A DNA stretch of 64,000 nt from G963704535 sp963704535 (GTDB taxonomy: Bacteria > Chloroflexota > Chloroflexia > Chloroflexales > Roseiflexaceae): NCBI GenBank assembly GCA_963704535.1, contig OY969916.1, forward strand, positions 2,480,001 to 2,544,000, given 5' to 3'. Every line of letters begins with the position of its first letter. Position 1 is the first letter of the stretch. Positions 36,587 through 43,872 of this stretch are shown here, in pieces. Position numbers and translations under genes: made by a program. The notes below the pieces were generated by a model. The model saw only the letters and a list, made by a program, of their open reading frames with translations. It ran no database searches and was not told the origin of the DNA.

Positions 36587-38433
36587 ATCCGGCGCACCGC
36601 CACCGGCGGATAGCTTGCGGGGACGCTGGCGATTCTTCCCGAAGCTGCTGGGGCTGATCTGGCATTTGAACCGGCGCGACGTGCTCCTGCTGATCAGCTT
36701 TGCGCTGAGTGGCGGTCTGCTGCCGCTCCTGGCCTTGAATATCACACTCCAGTTGATCGATCGCTCGATCGCCGTGATCAGCGGCAGCGCGCCGTTTGAA
36801 GCAGTCATTTGGTGGCTGGCCGGCTTCTTTTTCGTCGGGCTGCTCGAAACGCTGTTCGCGACAGCCCATGAGCAGTTCAAGGATACAATGCTCGACCGGG
36901 TGCGCCTGCGCGCTCACGAGCAGCTCCTGCACAAGGTCAGTCGCCGGTCATTGGCGGATTTTGAGCGCCCGGATCGCTATGATCAGCTCCACCGAGCACA
37001 GGAGGGGTTGGATCATCGTTTCTGGAACACCATGACCAATCTGATCCCAATGCCGCTGTACATTGTGACGGTGGTGGGATTGCTGATCTATGTCGGATCG
37101 GCCCACGCGATCTTCCCGCTGATCCTGCTGGCCGGGCTCCTGCCGGCCGTCTGGATCAGGTGGCGCGAAGATCGCCTGCGCTACCTCCTGGATCAATCGC
37201 ATACGGCGCCCGAGCGCACCCTGAAATATCTGGAGTCGTTGATGCTCGAACGGCCGGCGGCGGCCGAGATCCGGCTGTTCGGGCTGCAAGACTATTTCCT
37301 GAAATCGGTGGCGCCAGATCTTCCAGCGCTTGCGCGATGAGCGGCTGCGGCGCGCGCACGCCGAGATGAACGCGCTGATACTGCCGGTGATCGTGGAGCA
37401 GCTCATGTACGGCGCCGTGATCGTCGGCGTGGTCCTGCTGGTCGCGCTGGGCCGTATGACGGTCGGCGCGCTGGTGGCGTACCTCGGCGCGGTCGAGCGC
37501 TTTCTGACCGCCAGCTTCGCCCTCTTGAACGGGATCACAACCGTAGATACGGACCTGCGCTATCTGCGCGATATCCTGGAGTATCTCGAACTCGACGAGG
37601 AGCAGGCCGCTGCCGAGCCGCCCACCTCGGGCAATGGCGCGCTACCGCCCGCCCCGGCGACCGTGCAGGCCAGCGCAATCCCTGCCATACGTTTCGAGGA
37701 AGTGTCGTTCACCTACCCCGGTTCAAGCTCCCCAGCGCTGCACAACATCTCGTTTGAGCTGACGCCCGGCGAGCGCATCGCATTGGTTGGCATCAATGGC
37801 GCCGGTAAGACGACAATGGTCAAGCTCCTGCTGGGCCTGTATCAGCCGACCGCGGGACGCATTCTGGTGGACGGCAAAGACCTCGCGCTGATCGACCCGC
37901 AGGCGTGGCGCGGGCGGGTGGCGGCGGTCCTCCAGGATTATGTCAAATACGAACTCACGGCGCGCGAGAACATCGGGTTTGGCGACTTGCGCCGGCTCGA
38001 CGACCTGGCCGCTATTCGCGGCGCAGCAGCCAGAAGCGGCGCGGATGCGGTGGTCGCCGAGCTGCCGGCGGGCTATGAGACGCCGCTTGGGAAAACATAC
38101 TACGAAGACGGACACGACCTCTCGATCGGTCAGTGGCAGAAGCTGGCGATCGCCCGCGCTTACTTGCGCGACGCGGCGGTGCTGCTGCTCGACGAGCCGA
38201 CCGCCGCGCTCGACGCCAAGGCCGAGGCGGCGGTCTATGAGCGGTTCCGCGACATGGCCCAGGGCCGCTCGGTGCTCTTTATATCGCACCGGCTGGGATC
38301 GGCGCGCATGGCTGATCGCATCCTGGTGCTCGACAACGGTCGAATCGCGGAACAGGGGCGCCACGCGGAACTCCTGGCGCAGGGTGGACGCTACGCCGAT
38401 CTCTACTCGATCCAGGCCGAGTGGTATCGCTGA
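36564..38433 (+). CDS. ABC exporter (TMD-NBD fusion), second half-transporter, one-base frameshift
   Basis: ATG 36564 lies inside the end of the first exporter gene, downstream of GAGGATGAGG. The frame changes at 37307-37308, where one extra G follows TC. Removing it joins LFGLQDYFLKS to WRQIFQRLRDERL and gives exactly 622 codons. Membrane segments occupy the first half. The nucleotide-binding half has GINGAGKTT near 37792, LSIGQWQKLAIARA, VLLLDEPTAALDA and FISHR. A strong hairpin terminator follows the stop. Together with its neighbour it probably forms a heterodimeric exporter for the peptide. Both halves carry intact ATPase motifs, so neither site looks degenerate. Confidence 0.85.
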
Positions 38434-38443
38434 GAAGCTGTCT

Positions 38444-38490
38444 AAAAAGGGGGAGTTTGAGGGGCCAGCCCCCTCAAACTCCCCCTTTTT
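38444..38490 (+). terminator. Intrinsic terminator / hairpin-repeat copy after exporter genes
   Basis: Two perfect 21-base arms (38444-38464 and 38470-38490) with a five-base loop end in a T run, ten bases after the exporter stop codon. The same A-run/G-run/TTTGAGGGG pattern recurs elsewhere in the window, so this is also a member of a dispersed hairpin family. It would end the biosynthetic transcript. Confidence 0.8.
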
Positions 38491-38606
38491 AGATCTGCTC
38501 GTGAACATGCGACGTAAGCGCCTGCCTGTTCGTCAATGATTTTGGGAACTTAATCGCGGGAGCGATCAAGATAGCACAAACAGGGTACACACCCTGGGAG
38601 GATCAT

Positions 38607-38870
38607 ATGAACCGCAATCGAGCGAGCGAAGCAGAAATCATCCAAGTACTAGGTGACGTAGAATCAGGCCGGCAAACCATACAAGCGATCTCCCGCACCT
38701 ACAATATCACTGAAGACACCTTCAATCGCTGGTTGTACACGTATGGGAGAATGACCCCCACCGCGCGTCTGAATCGCTTAGAGGAAGAAAACTCGCATCT
38801 GAGGCGACAACTTGCAGAGCGCGACCAGGAACTAAAAGTGACCAAAGCGACATTGGCGCAATTTCAGTAA
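38607..38870 (+). CDS. IS3-type transposase OrfA-like protein, orphan
   Basis: An 87-residue protein with GGGAGG seven bases before ATG 38607. The N-terminal half resembles the helix-turn-helix of IS3-family OrfA proteins (IIQVLGDVESG, ISRTYNITEDTFNRWLYTYG). The C-terminal half is a predicted coiled coil (LNRLEEENSHLRRQLAERDQ). No OrfB integrase frame follows, because the next gene is an unrelated IS4-type transposase. It is therefore either an IS remnant or a retained small DNA-binding protein. Function beyond DNA binding is not inferable. Confidence 0.6.
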   Translation: MNRNRASEAEIIQVLGDVESGRQTIQAISRTYNITEDTFNRWLYTYGRMTPTARLNRLEEENSHLRRQLAERDQELKVTKATLAQFQ

Positions 38871-38885
38871 GGTGTAGACGAGATT

Positions 38886-40170
38886 TTCAGAAACTGTCTA
38901 ATAAAGGGGGAGTTTGAGGGGCCAACCCCTCAAAGGGTTTCACTTGACAAATGGAGGTGGACATACTGCGCTTCTCTGGTATGATCAAGCGTGCCAAGAC
39001 CTTATCACGCCAAAGGAGATTCGCATGCCCACCTCGCCGCTCTATGATAGCACACGCGCTGCCTTGGCCGTGCGCTTGTCGGTTCGCGATAGTCAATTGG
39101 ACACACTCGCTTTGGTCATCGTCGGCATTACCCAATCTGTCGCCGCCCAAGTCGGCAAGATTGCCCGCGCCATGCCGCTCGATACCACTCAGTATGCCAA
39201 AGAACAACGCTTGCGACGCTTGCTCGACAATGAGCGTATCACCCAAGCCGAGCATTATCAGCCGCTGGCCAAAACCGCCTTGCACGGCTTGAAAGGCCAG
39301 AAGGTCGATCTGCTGATCGACCGCGTTCTGCTCTGCGATTACCACAACATCCTGGTGGTGAGTGTCGGCTTTCGCCGCCGCTCGATCCCACTGACCTGGA
39401 TTGACTTGGACCATCGCGGAGCCAGTGGCTACTCCGACCAAACGACGGTGTTGCAGCAGGCATTGGCGGTGTTGCCAGAGCGCGTGCGAGTCACGGTCCA
39501 TGGCGATAGTGAGTTTCGTAGCCAGGAGTTGTTTAGCTGGCTGCGCCAGCAGGGCCACGACGTGATGATGGGTGTGACCGGACGCACGCTGGTGTCCCAA
39601 GCCGCAGACGCGCCATCTCGCCCTCTGGAGAGCTGGTTGACTGATCCGGCAACCATGGTCTATCTGGGCGAGATGTATGTGACCGAGCGGCAGCAGGGAC
39701 CAGTGACCATTATTGCCTGGTGGGCCAAAGACGATGATGGAAAGCCGTTGATCCGTGGGGTAGTGACGAATTTGCCGCCGACCTGGCAGACCTACCACCG
39801 CGGGAAGCGACGAATGTGGATCGAAACGGTGTTCCGTGACTGGCAAAGTGGGGGCTTTCACCTGGAGCGTAGCGGTATAACCGATCGGAAGCGTTTCGCG
39901 CGCTTGCTGTTGCCACTGGTGATCGCCTATTTGTGGTTTGTGAGTTTGGGACGCTGGGTGGTCAAGCGCGGCTATCGGCGGCTGATCGATGATGGTGATT
40001 CGCGCAGTTGGCATTACAGTCTCTTTCAGTTGGGGGTCGGCTGGAAGGAGCGGATGGCGAGTTATTGTCAAGCCATACCGATACTGCTCCATTTATACCT
40101 GTAGCCGGGTGGGAGGGGAAGTGAAACCCTTTGAGGGGCCAACCCCTCAAACTCCCCCTTCTCCACGCCA
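38886..40170 (+). mobile_element. IS4-type insertion sequence inserted in a hairpin repeat
   Basis: Inverted ends AGGGTTTCACTT (near 38935) and AAGTGAAACCCT (near 40119) bracket a single transposase gene. On both sides lie copies of the TTTGAGGGGCCAACCCCTCA core of the dispersed hairpin. An uninterrupted element is obtained when the IS and one copy are removed. This indicates insertion into the hairpin with duplication of its centre, although the exact IS boundary is ambiguous because the target is itself palindromic. Confidence 0.75.
39025..40104 (+). CDS. IS4-type DDE transposase
   Basis: ATG 39025 has AAAGGAGA five bases upstream and is preferred over the upstream in-frame start, which runs through the terminal repeat. 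The 359-residue protein has the expected acidic triad regions: LIDRVLLCDYHNILVVSVGF (first Asp), VTVHGDSEFRS (second Asp) and RRMWIETVFRDWQSGGFHLE (Glu). It should catalyse cut-and-paste movement of the surrounding element. The frame is complete, so the copy could be active or recently so. Confidence 0.85.
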   Translation: MPTSPLYDSTRAALAVRLSVRDSQLDTLALVIVGITQSVAAQVGKIARAMPLDTTQYAKEQRLRRLLDNERITQAEHYQPLAKTALHGLKGQKVDLLIDRVLLCDYHNILVVSVGFRRRSIPLTWIDLDHRGASGYSDQTTVLQQALAVLPERVRVTVHGDSEFRSQELFSWLRQQGHDVMMGVTGRTLVSQAADAPSRPLESWLTDPATMVYLGEMYVTERQQGPVTIIAWWAKDDDGKPLIRGVVTNLPPTWQTYHRGKRRMWIETVFRDWQSGGFHLERSGITDRKRFARLLLPLVIAYLWFVSLGRWVVKRGYRRLIDDGDSRSWHYSLFQLGVGWKERMASYCQAIPILLHLYL

Positions 40171-40453
40171 AACTGCACAGGTCAACGGCGGGCGGTTGCA
40201 TTGCTATCATGCATTTCCTCCTTTCTGGGAAAAAAGGGGGTTTGAGGGGCTGCCCCCTCAATCTCCCCCACTCACACTGTAAAGTCGAACGGCCCCGTCA
40301 AAATGTCCGACTATAGGCCGTTGCCGATTTGCTCCTGGTGGTTTATGGTAATTGCCAACATCCAAGAGTATAGAAGAGAGGTCTCAAGAAAGTCTGAAAA
40401 GGCTGCGTTCTACTGGTGTTACCGCATCACCACGGCACGCGCAGGAGGCTGCG
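40105..40453. repeat. Hairpin repeats upstream of regulator gene, no gene
   Basis: The stretch contains the right remnant of the hairpin split by the IS (to about 40165) and another copy at 40224-40270 (AAAAAAGGGGGTTTGAGGGG with its complement). The last 180 bases before the regulator start show no convincing coding potential or consensus promoter. A GCAGGAGG ribosome site sits just before ATG 40454. Confidence 0.55.
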
Positions 40454-43432
40454 ATGAGACGTATAATGGTTCGTTTGCTCGGCCCGTTTGAGGTGACAAT
40501 CGACGGCGAGCCGGTGACCACCTTCGCATATGCCAAAGTGCGCGCACTGCTGGCCTATCTGGTTGTGGAGTCGCCGCGTCCCCATTCACGCGCGGAGCTG
40601 GCGACGCTCCTCTGGCCGGATCAGTCCGAGCGAGCCGCGCGCGCGAGCTTGAGTCAGGCGCTCACCACCCTACGCAACGCCCTCGGCGATAAGGGTGCCG
40701 AGCGGCCGCTGCTGCTGGCCGATGCCCAGCACGTTCAGCTCGATCCGGCCGGCGCAATCCAGGTGGATGTCACGCAGTTCTTCGCCCTGCTGGGGGCAGC
40801 CGACAAGCACGCCCATTACGGCTGGCGAACCTGCCCGTCGTGCGCCCATCGCCTGCAACAGGCGCTAGACTTCTATCGCGGTCATTTTCTCGCCGACTTG
40901 CCGATCGCCGACAGTGCAGTGTTCGAGGAGTGGGCCTCGCTGCAACGCGAACACCTGCAACAACGCGCGCTCAGTGCGCTGGAACGGCTGGTCGAATGGG
41001 CGCAGTGGCGCGGTGCCTACCAAGAAGGGCTGACCTATGCCCAACGGCTGGTTGCGCTCGAACCACTGCTCGAAGTGCATCAGCGCGCCTACATGCGCTT
41101 ATTGGCGCTGAACGGAGAGCTGACAGCGGCGCTGGCCCAGTACCGGCAGCTCCGAATGATGCTGGCCCAGGAGCTGGCGCTTGAGCCTGAGGAAGCCACT
41201 ACGGCGTTATTCGACCAGATCCGTCGCGGCGATACGACAGACTTGCAGCCGGCTCCACCACCGTTTGTCGTGCCCATGCCACCGACGCCGCTGGTGAACC
41301 GCACCGACGAGTTGCAGGCCATCTGCGCGCGGTTGCGGGATCTGAAGGTGCGTGCCGTGACAATCACCGGCACGGGCGGCATCGGCAAGACCCGGCTCGC
41401 GCTCGAAGCAGCGCACGCGCTCCGCTACGACTTCGAAGACGGGGTCTATTTTGTGGAGTTGGCCGCGCTCAACGACGCGACCCTGGTGGCGAATGCGGTC
41501 GCCCAGGCACTTGGTGTGAAGGAGCGCCCCAGGCAGAGTATCAGCGCGACCCTGCGCGATCATGTGCGCGCGAAACAACTGCTACTCGTGCTCGACAACT
41601 TTGAACATGTCGTCACGGCCGCGCCGCTGGTGTCCGAACTGCTGGCCGCATGCCCGGCGCTGACGGTGCTCATGACCAGCCGCGCGCCGCTCAATATCCG
41701 CGCTGAACAACAGTGTACCCTCGAACCACTCACCGATGCGGATGCGGTGCAGCTCTTTATTCAGCGCGCGCAAGCTGCTGGCGCCATCCTAACGATGGAT
41801 GAGGCCACCACCGCGATCTACTCGGCCATTTGCCGGCGGCTGGATCGGCTGCCACTGGCGATCGAGTTGATCGCTGTTCGCGCCCGCACGCTCGCCCCAC
41901 TCGAACTGTTGCGCCAGATCGAGCAGCCGTTGCAGGCGCTGGTGCATGGTCCCCGCGATGTGCCGGCACGCCATCAGGCGCTTCGGAATGCGATCCAGTG
42001 GAGCTATGATCTGCTGGATGCTGATGAGCAGCGCGTCTTTATGAGCCTGGGCGTGTTCGTCGGCGGCTGTACCGCCGAAGCCGCGCAGGCTGTCCTCGGC
42101 CAGTCGATCGCGGTGCTGCCCGTGTTGGAAAGCCTGCATCAAGCCAGCCTGTTGCAGCAGCAAACGGTTGCCGATGAGACGCGCTTCCTGATGCTGGAGA
42201 CCATTCGCGAGTTTGCGCTGGAACAACTCACGACGCGGGGTGAAGCCGAAGCCGCCAACGAGCGCCATATGGAGTACTTTGCCCGCTTCTCGATGACGGC
42301 GTATGAGGAACTGCTACGCGCGCAGGCGCCACGCTGGCGAACGCGCATCGGCCCTGAGCTGGATAATCTACGCGCGGCCTTTCGCTGGGCGATGGAGCAC
42401 CAGGCATACACGAGCGCGCTGCGGATCGCGACCGGAGTTTGGCGCTTCCACTGGATGGCCGGCCTGATCCGTGAAGGTCTCGAACGGTTGGAGGCAGCCC
42501 TGGCGTATCGTGAGCAGGCACCGTGGGATGTGCAAGCCAATGCCCTACGAGCGGCCGGCACGCTTGCGGGGGGCTTGAACGATTTCGATCGCGCACGCCA
42601 GTGGCTTGAAGCGGCGGTGCAGGTCGGGCGGCGCCTGGATAACTTGCACATGATCCAGCAGGGACTAACGAACCTTGGATATGCTTTGATCCAACAGGGC
42701 GAACTGGAGGCAGCCCTACTCCATCTTGAGGAGGCGATCACACTGGCGCGGCAAACGGCGGAGCCGAATGTTGTCAAATTCCCGCTCGGCATACTAGCTG
42801 GCTTGCACCGGCGCCTGGGGAATTACGCCCAGGCCCAGGCGATGAGTGAGGAATGTCTGCGTATCAACCAGGCCCGCCAAGATCCCGAAGGCACAGCAGA
42901 CGCCATGTGGACATTAGGGCGGATCGTCAATGACCGGGGCGATACGCTCCGCGCCCAACAATTGGGCCAGGAGGCACTGGCGTTGCATCGCTCGCTCAAT
43001 CACCAGCTTGGTATGGGCCTAGACTATGCCTTGCTCGGCGACATCAGCCGCGCGCAAGGCGATGACGCCGGGGCGCTCGCGCACTATCATCACAGTCTTA
43101 GCCTCTGGCGGAACCTTGAGAACAGCGCGAACAGCGCCATGGTGCTGGACAGCATCGCACAGATCCTTAGCTATCAAGGTGGCCCGGCGCTCGGGGCAAC
43201 TCTGGTAGGCGCGGCTGCGGTCTTCCGCGAGCGGGTGAGCGTCAAGCTGGCGGCCACCGAGCAAGCCAACCGTGACAGGACGATACGCGCGTGCCGCGTG
43301 GCACTGGGCGAAGCCGCGTTCGCCGCTGCCTGGACCGCGGGCCGCACGCTCATGCTGGGGCAGGCCATCGATCTGGCGTTGAAACCCTTGGCGCCGGCGC
43401 CTGCCCCGTTCGCACAGCATCCACCATCTTGA
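40454..43432 (+). CDS. BTAD-family transcriptional regulator with NTPase and TPR-like C-terminus
   Basis: Start ATG 40454 follows GCAGGAGG; an upstream in-frame start lacks such a site. The 992-residue protein opens with an OmpR-type winged-helix DNA-binding region (VRLLGPFEVTIDGEPV ... ARASLSQALTTLRNAL), then the bacterial transcriptional activation domain. A NACHT/NB-ARC-like ATPase follows (P-loop GTGGIGKTR near 41370; LLLVLDNFEHV as Walker B). The C-terminal third is alpha-helical and TPR-like. Such AfsR/MalT-like proteins act as ATP-dependent activators, often of secondary metabolite genes. Its location about 2 kb after the exporter genes makes it a candidate regulator of the synthetases, but mobile elements lie between and no operator is visible. 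Confidence 0.85.
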   Translation: MRRIMVRLLGPFEVTIDGEPVTTFAYAKVRALLAYLVVESPRPHSRAELATLLWPDQSERAARASLSQALTTLRNALGDKGAERPLLLADAQHVQLDPAGAIQVDVTQFFALLGAADKHAHYGWRTCPSCAHRLQQALDFYRGHFLADLPIADSAVFEEWASLQREHLQQRALSALERLVEWAQWRGAYQEGLTYAQRLVALEPLLEVHQRAYMRLLALNGELTAALAQYRQLRMMLAQELALEPEEATTALFDQIRRGDTTDLQPAPPPFVVPMPPTPLVNRTDELQAICARLRDLKVRAVTITGTGGIGKTRLALEAAHALRYDFEDGVYFVELAALNDATLVANAVAQALGVKERPRQSISATLRDHVRAKQLLLVLDNFEHVVTAAPLVSELLAACPALTVLMTSRAPLNIRAEQQCTLEPLTDADAVQLFIQRAQAAGAILTMDEATTAIYSAICRRLDRLPLAIELIAVRARTLAPLELLRQIEQPLQALVHGPRDVPARHQALRNAIQWSYDLLDADEQRVFMSLGVFVGGCTAEAAQAVLGQSIAVLPVLESLHQASLLQQQTVADETRFLMLETIREFALEQLTTRGEAEAANERHMEYFARFSMTAYEELLRAQAPRWRTRIGPELDNLRAAFRWAMEHQAYTSALRIATGVWRFHWMAGLIREGLERLEAALAYREQAPWDVQANALRAAGTLAGGLNDFDRARQWLEAAVQVGRRLDNLHMIQQGLTNLGYALIQQGELEAALLHLEEAITLARQTAEPNVVKFPLGILAGLHRRLGNYAQAQAMSEECLRINQARQDPEGTADAMWTLGRIVNDRGDTLRAQQLGQEALALHRSLNHQLGMGLDYALLGDISRAQGDDAGALAHYHHSLSLWRNLENSANSAMVLDSIAQILSYQGGPALGATLVGAAAVFRERVSVKLAATEQANRDRTIRACRVALGEAAFAAAWTAGRTLMLGQAIDLALKPLAPAPAPFAQHPPS

Positions 43433-43473
43433 GAGTTGTTAGGCGTCAGCCTTTTGCCCGATGAGCTGCGCGC

Positions 43474-43490
43474 TGTCCGTGTGTTATAAT
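43474..43490 (+). promoter_or_regulatory. Probable extended -10 promoter for leuS leader
   Basis: TGTTATAAT (consensus -10 TATAAT at 43485-43490 with an upstream TG) stands 32 bases before the leader peptide start. No good -35 box lies at the usual distance, as expected for extended -10 promoters. Transcription would start near 43497. Confidence 0.5.
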
Positions 43491-43521
43491 GTAGCCCATA
43501 AGACGTTTGTGAAGCGATGTC

Positions 43522-43617
43522 ATGATGATTATTGCACGCACCACCCTTAACGCACCCCCACTCGCCCTCCTCTATTGGAAGGGCCACACTGCGTTGGAGA
43601 GTAGCGTGCTGAACTAA
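43522..43617 (+). CDS. Leucine-rich leader peptide of leuS attenuator
   Basis: A 31-codon frame begins ATGATGATTATT and ends TAA at 43615. It has six leucine codons (CTT, three CTC, TTG, CTG), two Ile and one Val. It lies between an extended -10 promoter and an intrinsic terminator, upstream of leucyl-tRNA synthetase. This is the layout of ribosome-mediated attenuation: stalling on Leu codons when charged tRNA-Leu is scarce would favour antitermination. The protein itself need have no function. Its ribosome site (GTGAAGCG) is weak. Confidence 0.55.
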   Translation: MMIIARTTLNAPPLALLYWKGHTALESSVLN

Positions 43618-43647
43618 GCGGCCAATCAACTCTGACGCACCGTTGTG

Positions 43648-43676
43648 GCCTTCCCGTGCGGGAAGGCGTTTTTATT
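43648..43676 (+). terminator. Intrinsic terminator in leuS leader
   Basis: Perfect 8-base stem GCCTTCCC / GGGAAGGC with loop GTGC, followed by GTTTTTATT. It lies between the leader peptide and leuS, so it acts as a conditional terminator rather than the end of a gene. Confidence 0.7.
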
Positions 43677-43704
43677 GATCAATGAAAGCTCTCAGGAGGA
43701 TAGA

Positions 43705-43872
43705 ATGCGTTCCAAGAAAGAATTCCGCTCCCTTCTCCCTGGCGTGCGCCGCCTGCTCGCCGGCGCCCTAGGCTACGCCGCCAGACTGGCGGACTTTCAC
43801 CCGATGGTCTTGACCGTAACAGCATCCAGGGAGCATAATCATGAGCGAGAAATACGATCCCCAAGCGATTGA
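43705..43872 (+). CDS. Small ORF overlapping leuS start
   Basis: The frame starts at ATG 43705 with a perfect AGGAGG six bases upstream, encodes 55 residues (MRSKKEFRSLLPGVRRLLAG...), and runs 32 bases past the leuS start in another frame. It is Leu- and Arg-rich. It may be a second leader, or a translational coupler delivering ribosomes to leuS. It has no recognised family. The strong ribosome site is the main argument for its being translated. Confidence 0.35.
   Translation: MRSKKEFRSLLPGVRRLLAGALGYAARLADFHPMVLTVTASREHNHEREIRSPSD

Noticed and set aside
38887..40092. 401-codon minus-strand frame in the IS4-type element
   Set aside because: It runs from one hairpin into the other with a translation unlike any transposase; the + strand frame has the acidic triad and ribosome site.
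43497..43700. T-box riboswitch upstream of leuS
   Set aside because: I found no TGGNACCGCG-like antiterminator sequence. The Leu-codon leader peptide and hairpin explain the layout better.
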